A stretch of DNA of 8,960 nucleotides from Oscillospiraceae bacterium (GCA_902772625.1 CACYBP010000201.1:1-8960); one strand, 5' to 3'. Counted from the first letter of the stretch, positions 1 to 6,229 are shown. The notes: generated from the sequence alone by a model not told the origin. Translations and numbers: made by a program.

Positions 1-87
1 GCCCGAAAAGCCCAGATCCTTGGCCATGGAATAGATCTCGGGCCAGCTGTAATCGGGGCAGCCCAGGGTGGAGAATGCAAGTTTCAT
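1..87 (-). CDS. Sugar-phosphate isomerase/epimerase-like TIM-barrel protein, N-terminal fragment
   Basis: Only the first 29 codons are in the window; the gene runs off the left edge. The reading begins KLAFSTLGCPDYSW after the start Met and continues with a helix ending in AKDLGFSG. This is the usual first strand and first helix of the xylose isomerase-like/AP endonuclease family 2 TIM barrel, annotated as sugar phosphate isomerase/epimerase. Family members isomerise or epimerise sugars, sugar phosphates or inositols in the cytoplasm with a divalent metal; the metal ligands would lie further into the gene. The start is supported by a GGAAG ribosome binding site about 9 bases upstream and by the family's usual N-terminus. 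It is the first gene after a T-box riboswitch, so its transcription should depend on the charging state of a tRNA, which is odd for a sugar enzyme. Its substrate cannot be told from this fragment. Confidence 0.75.
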   Translation of the reverse strand, partial: MKLAFSTLGCPDYSWPEIYSMAKDLGFSG

Positions 88-140
88 GACGGTTTTCTTC
101 CTTTCGTTCCGGTGGTCGATTTTACCCGATGGGCGTCAGG

Positions 141-186
141 AGAAAAAAGAAAGCCTTCGTCTCCTGCCTCTGCAAGAGACGAAAGC
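141..186 (-). terminator. T-box-controlled intrinsic terminator
   Basis: On the minus strand the stem pairs 176-183 with 156-163 (TTCGTCTC/GAGACGAA), extended by two outer pairs (185-186 with 153-154) past one mismatch, around a 12-base loop. The U-rich tail TCTTTTTTCT (141-150) follows. The 5' arm overlaps the part used by the antiterminator, so this is the OFF state of the riboswitch. It ends about 54 bases before the isomerase-like start codon. Confidence 0.9.
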
Positions 187-418
187 GCAATTCGCTTCCG
201 CGGTACCACTCTTTTTGGCGATTTTTCGCCCGCTCACCGGCATCCAGTAATGCCTTCCTTTGATAACGGATGGAATCCCGTCCGGTCCTACTCGTCGCCT
301 TTCAGCCGGCCGCTTCGCGGTGAGTGAAAGACCGTCCCGCGCCGCCTTGCACCCTCCGGCGGCTCTCTGAAGCGAGGTGAGATCTTCCTTATCCGCGTCA
401 CTGCGTTTTTTGGATATT
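141..418 (-). promoter_or_regulatory. T-box riboswitch leader (tRNA-sensing), minus strand
   Basis: The leader upstream of the isomerase-like gene has the parts of a T-box in order (minus-strand reading). The Stem I base pairs 393-397 with 316-320, with a kink-turn-like AGTGA just outside. An internal loop (387-392 against 321-327) should hold the specifier, capped by AAGATC (381-386) pairing with GGTCTT (328-333). AGAGAG follows, then a distal hairpin 358-363/341-346 whose loop contains GGGTGCAA. A GAGTAGGACCGG block typical of the Stem II/IIA region comes next, and then the T-box AGAGTGGTACCGCGG at 198-212. The antiterminator is clear: AAGAG (209-213) pairs with CTCTT (174-178), the TGGTACC bulge is left open to bind the tRNA acceptor end, and nine further pairs follow. 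It shares bases with the terminator at 153-186, so the two exclude each other. Uncharged tRNA would favour antitermination. The specifier best fits CUC (322-324, leucine); UUC (326-328) is an alternative. Confidence 0.93.
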
Positions 419-424
419 GTCTGG

Positions 425-453
425 ATTTTATCACGGCGACGCGGAAAAGTCAA
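425..453 (-). promoter_or_regulatory. Sigma-A type promoter for the T-box leader
   Basis: On the minus strand a TTGACT -35 box (448-453) and a TAAAAT -10 box (425-430) are separated by exactly 17 bases. Transcription would start near 418, just ahead of T-box Stem I. Both boxes are close to consensus and the position is right for the leader. Confidence 0.85.
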
Positions 454-691
454 GAGTTTTTTACACGTGACGCGGGACGGCCCCCGGAGAGGGAACAGGG
501 GAGGGAGAAATTTGACAGTTTGGAAATTTTTGCACGGAAAAGTGAAAACAGCCGGGAACCTTTTCCTTTTCCGTCCGTCTCACATAGCGTATGCTAACCG
601 CACGGACTTCCGCCGTCCTTTGCCCACGGGGATGCAAAGGGCGGCGGAAGCGCGCGCCGGAAGGCAAAAACAAGGGAAAGAGAGTCAAAAC
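454..691. other. Divergent intergenic region with a 17-bp hairpin at 607-650
   Basis: This spacer lies between the minus-strand T-box promoter and the plus-strand operon. A perfect TTGACA at 512-517 has no believable -10 box at 16-18 bases. A TATGCT at 590-595 could be a -10 box but has only a poor -35. The operon promoter is therefore unresolved. The main structure is an inverted repeat: 607-623 pairs with 634-650 over 17 base pairs (one T·G) around a 10-base loop. Neither side carries a T tract, so it does not look like an intrinsic terminator. It would fold in the 5' untranslated region of the transglutaminase-like gene if transcription starts upstream. Confidence 0.6.
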
Positions 692-1999
692 ATGGAAAAC
701 GGAAAACTGTGGAAAATTTTGCTTGTCGTGCTGTGCGTGCTGCTTCTGGGAAGCGTCGGCCTTTCGACCGTCGCCCTGATCCGGCAGGAAAAAGCCAACG
801 CCGGCACGGCGGCTTTCATCAAGGCGCAGAACGAGGCCAACGCCGAGAACGCGGAGCTTCTGCGCTCGCTCCGGGAAGAGGAGGGCGAGGAGGCGGCCAC
901 CGGCGAGGACGACGTGACCATCGGCGGACAGTTCGTGATCCGTTCGACGCTTGCGATCTCGGACGCCTACCGGTCGGGGGATACCTCGAAGCTTTCGGAC
1001 CGCGACAAGGAGACCCTGGATATGGCGAAGGCGGTCCTGGACGAAGCGGTCACCGATGAGATGAGCGATTATGAAAAGGAAGAGGCGGTCTACCGCTGGC
1101 TGACCACCAGACTTCACAGCACCGCGGGCATCCTGAACGTGATCTATACCGGAAACACCGAAAACGACAACCCCCACGACGTCCTGAAAAACCACGACGC
1201 GGTGTGCGTGGGCTACGCCACCACCTTCCGGCTTCTGATGCAGATGCTGGGCATCGAATGCAAGGTGGTACATTCCACCGATCTGGGCCATTCCTGGAAC
1301 ATGGTCAAGCTGGACGGCGAATGGTATCATACCGACTGCTACATGGACAGCGACAACGGCGAATACGCAAACTTCAACATGGACGACGAGCTCTGCGCCT
1401 CCTCCCACAACTGGGACCGGACCTTCTTCCCCGCGGCCACCGGAAGAAAATACAATTACGTCCTCAACGTGTGCGAGGAGCTTCAGAACGTCAGAGACAT
1501 CCCCCTGTGGCTGGTGGAGGCCATGCACGGGAAAAAATGCGTGATCAGCGCCCGCTTCCGGGACGGGCTTGACGAGGCGGCCCAGACCGAGGCCGTCTAC
1601 CTCACCGGAAGACTGGAGGAGCAGCTGTCCGGAGACAAACAGTACGTGTCCAGCCGCTGGCTCCTGGACGAGAAGGGGGAATACGTCCTGGCCTTCCAGA
1701 TCGACTACTACGAGGACCAGACCGGAGAAACCGAGATCGATCCCGAGACGGCGGGAAAGCTGGAGGAGATCCTGGACGAAGCCCTGAACAAATACTATTC
1801 CGACGCGTTCAGCGAAGAAACCGGGAACGAATCCGAGACCGAACCAGAACTCGAATCTGAGATCGAATCTGAGATCGAATCTGAGACCGAATCTGAGATC
1901 GAATCTGAGATCGAATCTGAGACCGGGATCGCGTTCGAGTCCGGGACCGGGGACGAGCTTCTGCCGGCGCCCGGAGAACCCGCGGGACGCGGGAAATAA
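692..1999 (+). CDS. Membrane-anchored transglutaminase-like protein with acidic repeat tail
   Basis: A 435-residue protein with one N-terminal membrane segment (about residues 6-30, LWKILLVVLCVLLLG) and then a charged, probably coiled-coil stretch (about 44-67). The central transglutaminase-like domain (about 125-225) shows the papain-type triad: Cys172 in DAVCVGYA, His200 in LGHSWNMV and Asp215 in YHTDCYMD. Such domains usually act as extracytoplasmic cysteine proteases, peptidoglycan-peptide hydrolases or cross-linkers; the substrate here is unknown. The C-terminus (about 380-411) is a Glu/Ser-rich repeat encoded by 12-base DNA units. I chose ATG 692 rather than the longer reading from 377 because the membrane segment then sits at the N-terminus and the upstream stretch lies in the leader; a modest AAAGAGAG site precedes it. 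It is the first gene of the operon, 18 bases before the DUF4358 gene, which suggests a cell-surface role linked to glycan modification. Confidence 0.87.
   Translation: MENGKLWKILLVVLCVLLLGSVGLSTVALIRQEKANAGTAAFIKAQNEANAENAELLRSLREEEGEEAATGEDDVTIGGQFVIRSTLAISDAYRSGDTSKLSDRDKETLDMAKAVLDEAVTDEMSDYEKEEAVYRWLTTRLHSTAGILNVIYTGNTENDNPHDVLKNHDAVCVGYATTFRLLMQMLGIECKVVHSTDLGHSWNMVKLDGEWYHTDCYMDSDNGEYANFNMDDELCASSHNWDRTFFPAATGRKYNYVLNVCEELQNVRDIPLWLVEAMHGKKCVISARFRDGLDEAAQTEAVYLTGRLEEQLSGDKQYVSSRWLLDEKGEYVLAFQIDYYEDQTGETEIDPETAGKLEEILDEALNKYYSDAFSEETGNESETEPELESEIESEIESETESEIESEIESETGIAFESGTGDELLPAPGEPAGRGK
1829..1924 (+). repeat. 12-bp in-frame tandem repeat with a 36-bp duplication
   Basis: Eight 12-base units run in frame and encode Glu-Ser-Glu-Ile/Thr. 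The first two are diverged. The last six form two identical 36-base copies (1853-1888 and 1889-1924), each being two GAATCTGAGATC units and one GAATCTGAGACC unit. The TCT serine codon is unlike the GC-rich codon choice of the gene around it, which points to recent copying rather than drift. Unit number may vary among strains without breaking the frame. Confidence 0.95.
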
Positions 2000-2017
2000 A
2001 CCGGAGGAGGAAAGAAA

Positions 2018-2518
2018 ATGAAAAAGACGGTTTTTGCCCTGACGGCGCTCCTGCTCCTTCTCGCGCTCTTCGCGTCCTGCGGCGCGGAAAAGGCGCAGAG
2101 CGAAAACGTGAGCATGTACGATCTGCGGGAGGCGATGCTTTCTTCCTCCGACCGGTTTGAGAATATGCAGGCCGCAAGCTCGGCCGATTCGGGGGCGGCG
2201 GTGCTGTTCGGGAACATCTCCGATATGGAATATGAAAAGATTTCCGGCTTCTTCGTGGCCTACGCCGCCGAGGGCAAGGGCAACGCCGACGAGATCGCGG
2301 TGATCGAGGTGGCCGACGCCGGGGACCTCCGGGAGGCGAAGGAGAGCCTGGAAAAGCACCTCGCGACCCGCGTCTCGCTCTACACCACCTACGACAAGTC
2401 CCAGCTTCCCAAGCTGGAAAAGGCGCGGATCGTCACCGAAGGCCGTCTGGCCGTCCTGATCGTGGCAGACGAGGAGGAGAAGGTGGAAAGAGCCTTCCGG
2501 GATTTCCTGAAGAAATAA
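2018..2518 (+). CDS. DUF4358-type lipoprotein
   Basis: A 166-residue predicted lipoprotein. Residues 1-20 are a signal peptide (KKT, then a Leu/Ala-rich core) ending in a lipobox LFASC with Cys21 as the lipidated residue, so it should sit on the outer face of the membrane. The rest resembles the DUF4358 family found in Clostridia: an early helix (YDLREAML), a strand and helix region with EIAVIEVAD and AKESLEKHL, and a C-terminal KLEKARIVTEGRLAVLIVAD strand pair followed by a helix. No catalytic motif is visible and the family has no established biochemical function. A strong GGAGGAGG site at 2003-2010 fixes the start. It lies between the transglutaminase-like and MBOAT genes, and its likely role is as an accessory factor for surface glycan acetylation; that role is inferred from context only. 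Confidence 0.8.
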   Translation: MKKTVFALTALLLLLALFASCGAEKAQSENVSMYDLREAMLSSSDRFENMQAASSADSGAAVLFGNISDMEYEKISGFFVAYAAEGKGNADEIAVIEVADAGDLREAKESLEKHLATRVSLYTTYDKSQLPKLEKARIVTEGRLAVLIVADEEEKVERAFRDFLKK

Positions 2519-2542
2519 CAGGGGAACGGGAAAGGATCATTT

Positions 2543-3940
2543 ATGGTTTTCAGCAGCGTGACCTTTCTTCTGGCCTTTCTGCCGGTGACCCTTCTGGTCT
2601 GTCTTCTCATGCCCGGCGCAAGATCCCGGAACGCCGTCCTCTTTCTTCTGAGCCTGGTCTTTTACGCCTGGGGAGAGCCGGTCTATATCCTGATCATGCT
2701 CTTTTCCACCTTTTTCGATTACGGGAACGGCCGCCTTCTGGAAAGGTTTGAAAAACAGGGGAAAAGAAGGGCGAAAAACGCGGTCCTGATCCTTTCGGTG
2801 ACGGTGAACCTCGGACTTCTGGCCTTTTTCAAGTATACCGATTTTCTCACCGGAAGCCTTAACGGGGTATTCTCCCTCGGGATCCCGTCTCTCGGGCTCC
2901 GGCTTCCCGTCGGCATTTCGTTTTACACCTTCCAGACCCTTTCCTACACCGTGGACGTGTGGCGCGGACGGGTGAAGGCGCAGCAGGATCCGGTGGCCTT
3001 CGGCGCCTACGTGGCCATGTTCCCCCAGCTGATCGCCGGGCCCATCGTCCGCTACGCCGACGTGGAAAAGGAGCTTTCGGAGCGCAGAATGAGCCTGGAG
3101 ACCGTGTGGGAGGGCGTGCCGCGCTTTGCCCTGGGGCTTTCCAAGAAGGCCCTGATCGCCAATCCTCTCAGCCGGTACTGGGAGGAGATCTCGGCCCTTT
3201 CGGGCGAGAGCACGGTGACCGCCCTGCTCGGCGTGCTGGCCTTCGCCCTGCAGCTCTATTTCGACTTCTCGGGCTACAGCGATATGGCCATCGGCATCGG
3301 CCGGATGCTGGGATTTCACTTCCCGGAGAATTTCGATCACCCCTACGAGGCAAAAAGCGTCAGCGAATTCTGGCGGCGGTGGCACATCACCCTGGGCTCC
3401 TGGTTCCGGGAATATCTCTATTTTCCCCTGGGCGGAAGCCGGAAGGGAAGAGCCCGGACGGTCCGGAACCTTCTTTTCGTGTGGCTTCTCACCGGCCTCT
3501 GGCACGGGGCGGGATGGAATTTCGTCCTGTGGGGGCTGTGGTTCTTCTGCCTGATCGCCCTGGAAAAGCTCTTTCTCGGAAAGCTTCTTGAGAGACTTCC
3601 CGGGATCTTCGGGCATCTCTGGACGGTGGGGACGGTGCTTCTCTCATGGGTGCTCTTCCAGAGCGAGGATCTCCCCGCGGCGGGAAGGTATCTTCTCTCG
3701 CTTTTCGGCGCGCACGGGTTCATGAGCGGCGTTTCGCTCTTTTATCTCCGGTGCGCGGGGCCGATGCTCCTTCTCGCTGCCTTCTTTGCCACCGGGATCC
3801 CCTCCCGGCTCTGGAAAAAGCTCGTGCGGGAGGGGGCGAGGCTTCCCTTCGAGGCGGCGGGCGCCTTTCTCGGACTCGAGCTTTCGCTGATCGAGGTGGT
3901 CAACTCGGCCTACAATCCCTTTTTGTATTTCCGGTTTTAG
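2543..3940 (+). CDS. MBOAT family O-acyltransferase (AlgI/DltB-like)
   Basis: A 465-residue polytopic membrane protein, the usual size for AlgI-type MBOAT enzymes. Family landmarks in order: N-terminal VFSSVTFLLAFLP, SLVFYAWGEP (37-46), LPVGISFYTFQTLSY (121-135), FPQLIAGPIVRY (160-171), FDFSGYSDMAIGIGRMLGF (240-258), EFWRRWHITLGSWFREYLYFPLGG (275-298), and TGLWHGAGWNFVLWG (317-331) with His321, the invariant MBOAT active-site histidine. It ends NPFLYFRF, the usual AlgI-like finish. These enzymes take acetyl groups from a cytoplasmic donor and move them through the membrane to modify exported polysaccharide, teichoic acid or peptidoglycan. An AAAGGA site at 2531-2536 supports the start. The DHHW gene follows after 15 bases and is the expected periplasmic/extracellular partner. 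The glycan acceptor cannot be told from the sequence. Confidence 0.95.
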   Translation: MVFSSVTFLLAFLPVTLLVCLLMPGARSRNAVLFLLSLVFYAWGEPVYILIMLFSTFFDYGNGRLLERFEKQGKRRAKNAVLILSVTVNLGLLAFFKYTDFLTGSLNGVFSLGIPSLGLRLPVGISFYTFQTLSYTVDVWRGRVKAQQDPVAFGAYVAMFPQLIAGPIVRYADVEKELSERRMSLETVWEGVPRFALGLSKKALIANPLSRYWEEISALSGESTVTALLGVLAFALQLYFDFSGYSDMAIGIGRMLGFHFPENFDHPYEAKSVSEFWRRWHITLGSWFREYLYFPLGGSRKGRARTVRNLLFVWLLTGLWHGAGWNFVLWGLWFFCLIALEKLFLGKLLERLPGIFGHLWTVGTVLLSWVLFQSEDLPAAGRYLLSLFGAHGFMSGVSLFYLRCAGPMLLLAAFFATGIPSRLWKKLVREGARLPFEAAGAFLGLELSLIEVVNSAYNPFLYFRF

Positions 3941-3955
3941 AAAGGAGAAGACGGC

Positions 3956-5032
3956 ATGAAAAAGCTCCTGGCGCTGGCCTTTCTCCTTTTGCCTCTCCTG
4001 CTTCTCGCCGGGATCCTTCTGAAGCCCGACGGGGAGGTCTCGACACTGGAAAACAGGACCCTTCTCACCCGGAAGGACCTGCGCCTTTCGCTTCGGGGAA
4101 ACGCCTTTCAGGAGGACGCGGAGACCTATCTTTCAGATCAGTTCCCTCTTCGCGCCTTCTTCAAGGCGCGGGAGGCGGAGCTCTTCCTCGCTCTCGGGGC
4201 CGGGGAATTTGACGATCTTTACGTGGGGAAGGACAAAAGGCTCTTTGAACGGTACCCGGCCTTCGACGAGGGCTTTCTCCGGAAGGAGGGAGCGAAGATC
4301 AATAGACTCGCGTCCGAAGGCGGCGTGCCGGTGACGGCCCTTCCGGTGCCGCCGGCGGAGATCCCGCTCCGAAAGCTTCTTCCCGAGGGCGCGCCGGTCT
4401 ACGACCACGCGGCCCTGATGAAGCTCTTCCGGGAGGCGGCCGGGGAAGCGAAGGTCCTGGACCTCGCCCCGGTGCTCACCGATCCCGGGGATTATTACAG
4501 GACCGACCACCATTGGACGACCGGCGGCGCCTATAAGGCCTATCTTCTCTGGATGGCCTCCCGGGAGGGAGAGTTTTACAAGCTCTCCGGGGAAGGGAAG
4601 GCGGACGCCCTTCCGGAGCCGGAGGCCGAAACGGTCTCAAGGGATTTCCGCGGCACCCTCTTTTCCCGGGCGCCGGGGAGGAACGTCCCTCCCGACGAGA
4701 TCCGGCTTCCCCCGATCCCCGAGGGGGTCCGGGCGGAGGCAGACGGGAAGGAGATCCCCTTTTACGATCTTTCCGCCCTGGAAGGGTCCGACAAGTACGC
4801 GGTGTTTCAGGGCGGCAACCACGGCTTTTTGCGGGTCGACAACCCCGAGGGGGGAGAGGGCGTGCTTCTGGTCCTGAGGGATTCCTTCGCCAACAGCCTT
4901 CTGCCCTTCCTGATCCGGGAATACCGGACGGTGATCCTGATCGACGAAAGATACGCGCTTCTGGATCCCCTGGAGGCCGTGCGCACCTACGGCGTGACCG
5001 AGGTGCTCTGGGTCAAAAAATGCGTCCCCTGA
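3956..5032 (+). CDS. DHHW family protein, AlgX/AlgJ-like acetyl transfer partner
   Basis: A 358-residue protein with an N-terminal signal or membrane anchor (about residues 4-21, Leu-rich) and an extracytoplasmic domain. ENRTL (32-36) followed by QEDAETYLSDQFPLR (52-66) is the standard N-terminal motif of DHHW proteins. The name motif is at 184-187 (YYRTDHHWTTGGAYKAY), and RDSFANSLLPFL (308-319) gives a candidate nucleophile Ser310 near the C-terminus. In AlgX the catalytic Asp-His pair and a later Ser are arranged alike, so D184/H186/S310 is a reasonable triad here (inference). It would receive acetyl groups exported by the MBOAT protein and place them on a glycan. AAAGGAG (3941-3947) sets the start, right after the MBOAT stop. 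It is the last operon gene, followed by a terminator at 5126. Confidence 0.92.
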   Translation: MKKLLALAFLLLPLLLLAGILLKPDGEVSTLENRTLLTRKDLRLSLRGNAFQEDAETYLSDQFPLRAFFKAREAELFLALGAGEFDDLYVGKDKRLFERYPAFDEGFLRKEGAKINRLASEGGVPVTALPVPPAEIPLRKLLPEGAPVYDHAALMKLFREAAGEAKVLDLAPVLTDPGDYYRTDHHWTTGGAYKAYLLWMASREGEFYKLSGEGKADALPEPEAETVSRDFRGTLFSRAPGRNVPPDEIRLPPIPEGVRAEADGKEIPFYDLSALEGSDKYAVFQGGNHGFLRVDNPEGGEGVLLVLRDSFANSLLPFLIREYRTVILIDERYALLDPLEAVRTYGVTEVLWVKKCVP

Positions 5033-5313
5033 AGGACGCAAAAAGGCGCGGAAAGGCAGAATGTCTTCGGACGCTCACCGTAAGGAGGTCTTTTTGAGGG
5101 AATCATTACCCGTCAAAAAGACAGGAAACAGGCGCGGCCATGCTGACCGCGCCTGTTTTGTCTCTCCCGTTCCGGGTTTTGAGGGCAGGATCCGATGCGC
5201 ACAGAATCTGTGAACGATCGAAAACCCGTCCGGCAAACAGGAATTTAACATACTGTCCTAAAGTATCAGACTTTCTCTCATGTAACCGTAACCCACTAAC
5301 CGATTAGCTCGGT
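5033..5313. other. Structured non-coding region after the acetylation operon
   Basis: No convincing gene. Three inverted repeats follow one another. The first pairs 5088-5097 with 5113-5122 (GTCTTTTTGA/TCAAAAAGAC). The second is the 12-bp terminator stem 5126-5137/5147-5158. The third is CGGGTTTT at 5173-5180 with AAAACCCG at 5221-5228, enclosing a small CACAG-AAT-CTGTG hairpin (5200-5212). From about 5235 the composition becomes AT-richer, leading into the minus-strand block. Confidence 0.7.
5126..5160 (+). terminator. Intrinsic terminator of the acetylation operon
   Basis: AAACAGGCGCGG (5126-5137) pairs perfectly with CCGCGCCTGTTT (5147-5158) around a 9-base loop and ends in TTTTG. The 3' U run is short but the 12-bp stem is strong. 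It lies about 95 bases after the DHHW stop. On the minus strand the stem is followed by CCTGTCTTTTTG, so it may also stop transcription coming from the right. Confidence 0.82.
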
Positions 5314-5952
5314 TCACCAGGGCGTAATAGTTCCTTTCTCGACGCGATAGATTTTTCCACAATGCTCGATTTTGTCATCAGTAATAAAAATCGCACTCAA
5401 ATCTTCGAGCGCATTGATAGGAAAATCCATCGAAATATCAATAAGTTTTTCTTTCATTTCAAGTTCTGCGCAGGTAAAGTGTGACTTAAGCGTAATGTCT
5501 GTAAGACCAAGTCCTTCATACGGTATAAATGATTCCCATACATCAACTACCGTTTTTGCAAGATTCATTGACCCTGCGCTTACGCCCATAATTGATCCGT
5601 CAAAATTGCAGACGGAATCTCTCAATTGCAAATCCTTTATGAGTTTCATCTGCATTGTTGCATTTCCGCCCATAAGCCATATACATGTCGCTTGGTTAAT
5701 CATTTCTTTAGCCATATTAGGCTTTGTTCTATAATCAATTAAAGAAATACTGTCAAAACGTAATCCTATATCCGCAAGCATCAGGTGCATGCCATAGCTG
5801 TCTTCGTCATTACGCCTGTAATCAGAGGGCCATGCACTTATAAACACTATTCTTTTTCGATCGGTCAATTCTTTTTGTAATCGCTCTGCTATCTCTTTTG
5901 TAAAATGATGTTCGGGAAATCCGCTAAACAACGCAATAAATCTTTGCTTCAT
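5314..5952 (-). CDS. Peptidase S51 family protein (dipeptidase E-like)
   Basis: A 212-residue cytoplasmic protein of the class I glutamine amidotransferase-like fold. Visible motifs: an N-terminal IALFSGF strand, RIVFISAWPSDYRR (34-47), an oxyanion-type LMGGNATMQ (93-101), and the nucleophile elbow IMGVSAGSMNLA (121-132) with Ser125. His158 in LKSHFTC is a candidate catalytic histidine by comparison with dipeptidase E; the third residue is not certain. Characterised dipeptidase E cleaves Asp-X dipeptides, and other S51 members act on cyanophycin or peptide antibiotics, so the substrate is open. The length is slightly short of dipeptidase E. Base and codon use are much AT-richer than in the neighbouring genes, a sign of transfer. 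It overlaps the upstream kinase-like ORF by 4 bases, so translation is probably coupled; a GAGGAAG site lies about 13 bases before the ATG. Confidence 0.88.
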   Translation of the reverse strand: MKQRFIALFSGFPEHHFTKEIAERLQKELTDRKRIVFISAWPSDYRRNDEDSYGMHLMLADIGLRFDSISLIDYRTKPNMAKEMINQATCIWLMGGNATMQMKLIKDLQLRDSVCNFDGSIMGVSAGSMNLAKTVVDVWESFIPYEGLGLTDITLKSHFTCAELEMKEKLIDISMDFPINALEDLSAIFITDDKIEHCGKIYRVEKGTITPW

Positions 5953-6188
5953 ATAAGCATCACCACTTCCTCGACAATTTGTTCAGTTGACATTGGAAGA
6001 CAATCATCAAGCGCTATTATTCTGCATCTTTTGTTTGTTTTCAAACGTTCCTTCAGCTGCATTGAAACTGAATAATTACCCGCAGAAGACGGGCCATTCG
6101 GCAAAAAATAGCCATAATTAAGATATTTCTTGAGGTTTAGACGAATTCGTTTGCTGTGCCTCCGCAAACTCCGATTTGTTTCGGCCAT
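5949..6188 (-). pseudogene. Truncated P-loop kinase-like ORF with broken Walker A
   Basis: A 79-residue reading. After a basic N-terminal stretch (about residues 1-25) comes LPNGPSSAGNYSVSMQLKERL and later CRIIALDDCLPMS. This layout matches the start of chloramphenicol phosphotransferase-like P-loop kinases (hydrophobic strand, NGPSSAGK[ST], helix, then a strand with LDD). Two things are wrong. The Walker A Lys-Ser/Thr pair is replaced by Asn-Tyr, which should abolish nucleotide phosphate binding. The protein also stops soon after the LDD strand, less than half the family's usual size. No good ribosome binding site precedes ATG 6188: an AGGAGGGG lies about 20 bases further upstream than expected. 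It is AT-rich like the S51 gene and overlaps it by 4 bases. I read it as a decayed remnant, possibly still translated to couple the S51 gene. A functional short protein remains possible. Confidence 0.6.
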
Positions 6189-6229
6189 TACACTATTGCT
6201 GACCGGCGCGGTATCCCCTCCTGTTCAAA

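Noticed and set aside
136..453. A 105-residue minus-strand reading
   Set aside because: It coincides with the T-box riboswitch, whose RNA structure explains the sequence; the reading has no ribosome binding site or domain.
377..691. A longer N-terminus for the transglutaminase-like protein starting at 377
   Set aside because: It would overlap the T-box leader and its promoter, has no family similarity and would bury the membrane anchor more than 100 residues in. ATG 692 is preferred.
1829..1924. CRISPR-like array
   Set aside because: The units are contiguous, in frame and have no spacers; it is a coding tandem repeat.
461..2359. A 632-residue open reading on the minus strand across the transglutaminase and DUF4358 genes
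   Set aside because: It is an antisense shadow of GC-rich codons: composition is Gly/Val/Leu/Arg-rich without recognisable motifs, while the plus strand shows clear domains, signal peptides and ribosome binding sites.
5094..5213. A 39-codon TTG-started ORF behind AAGGAGG at 5082-5088
   Set aside because: The ribosome-binding-like sequence is tempting, but the reading runs through the terminator stem and a second inverted repeat and has no recognisable content; the spacing to TTG is also short.
5298..5314. AACCGA/TCGGTT inverted repeat at the end of the S51 gene
   Set aside because: The stem is only 6 bp and is not followed by a T tract on the minus strand, so a terminator call is not supported.
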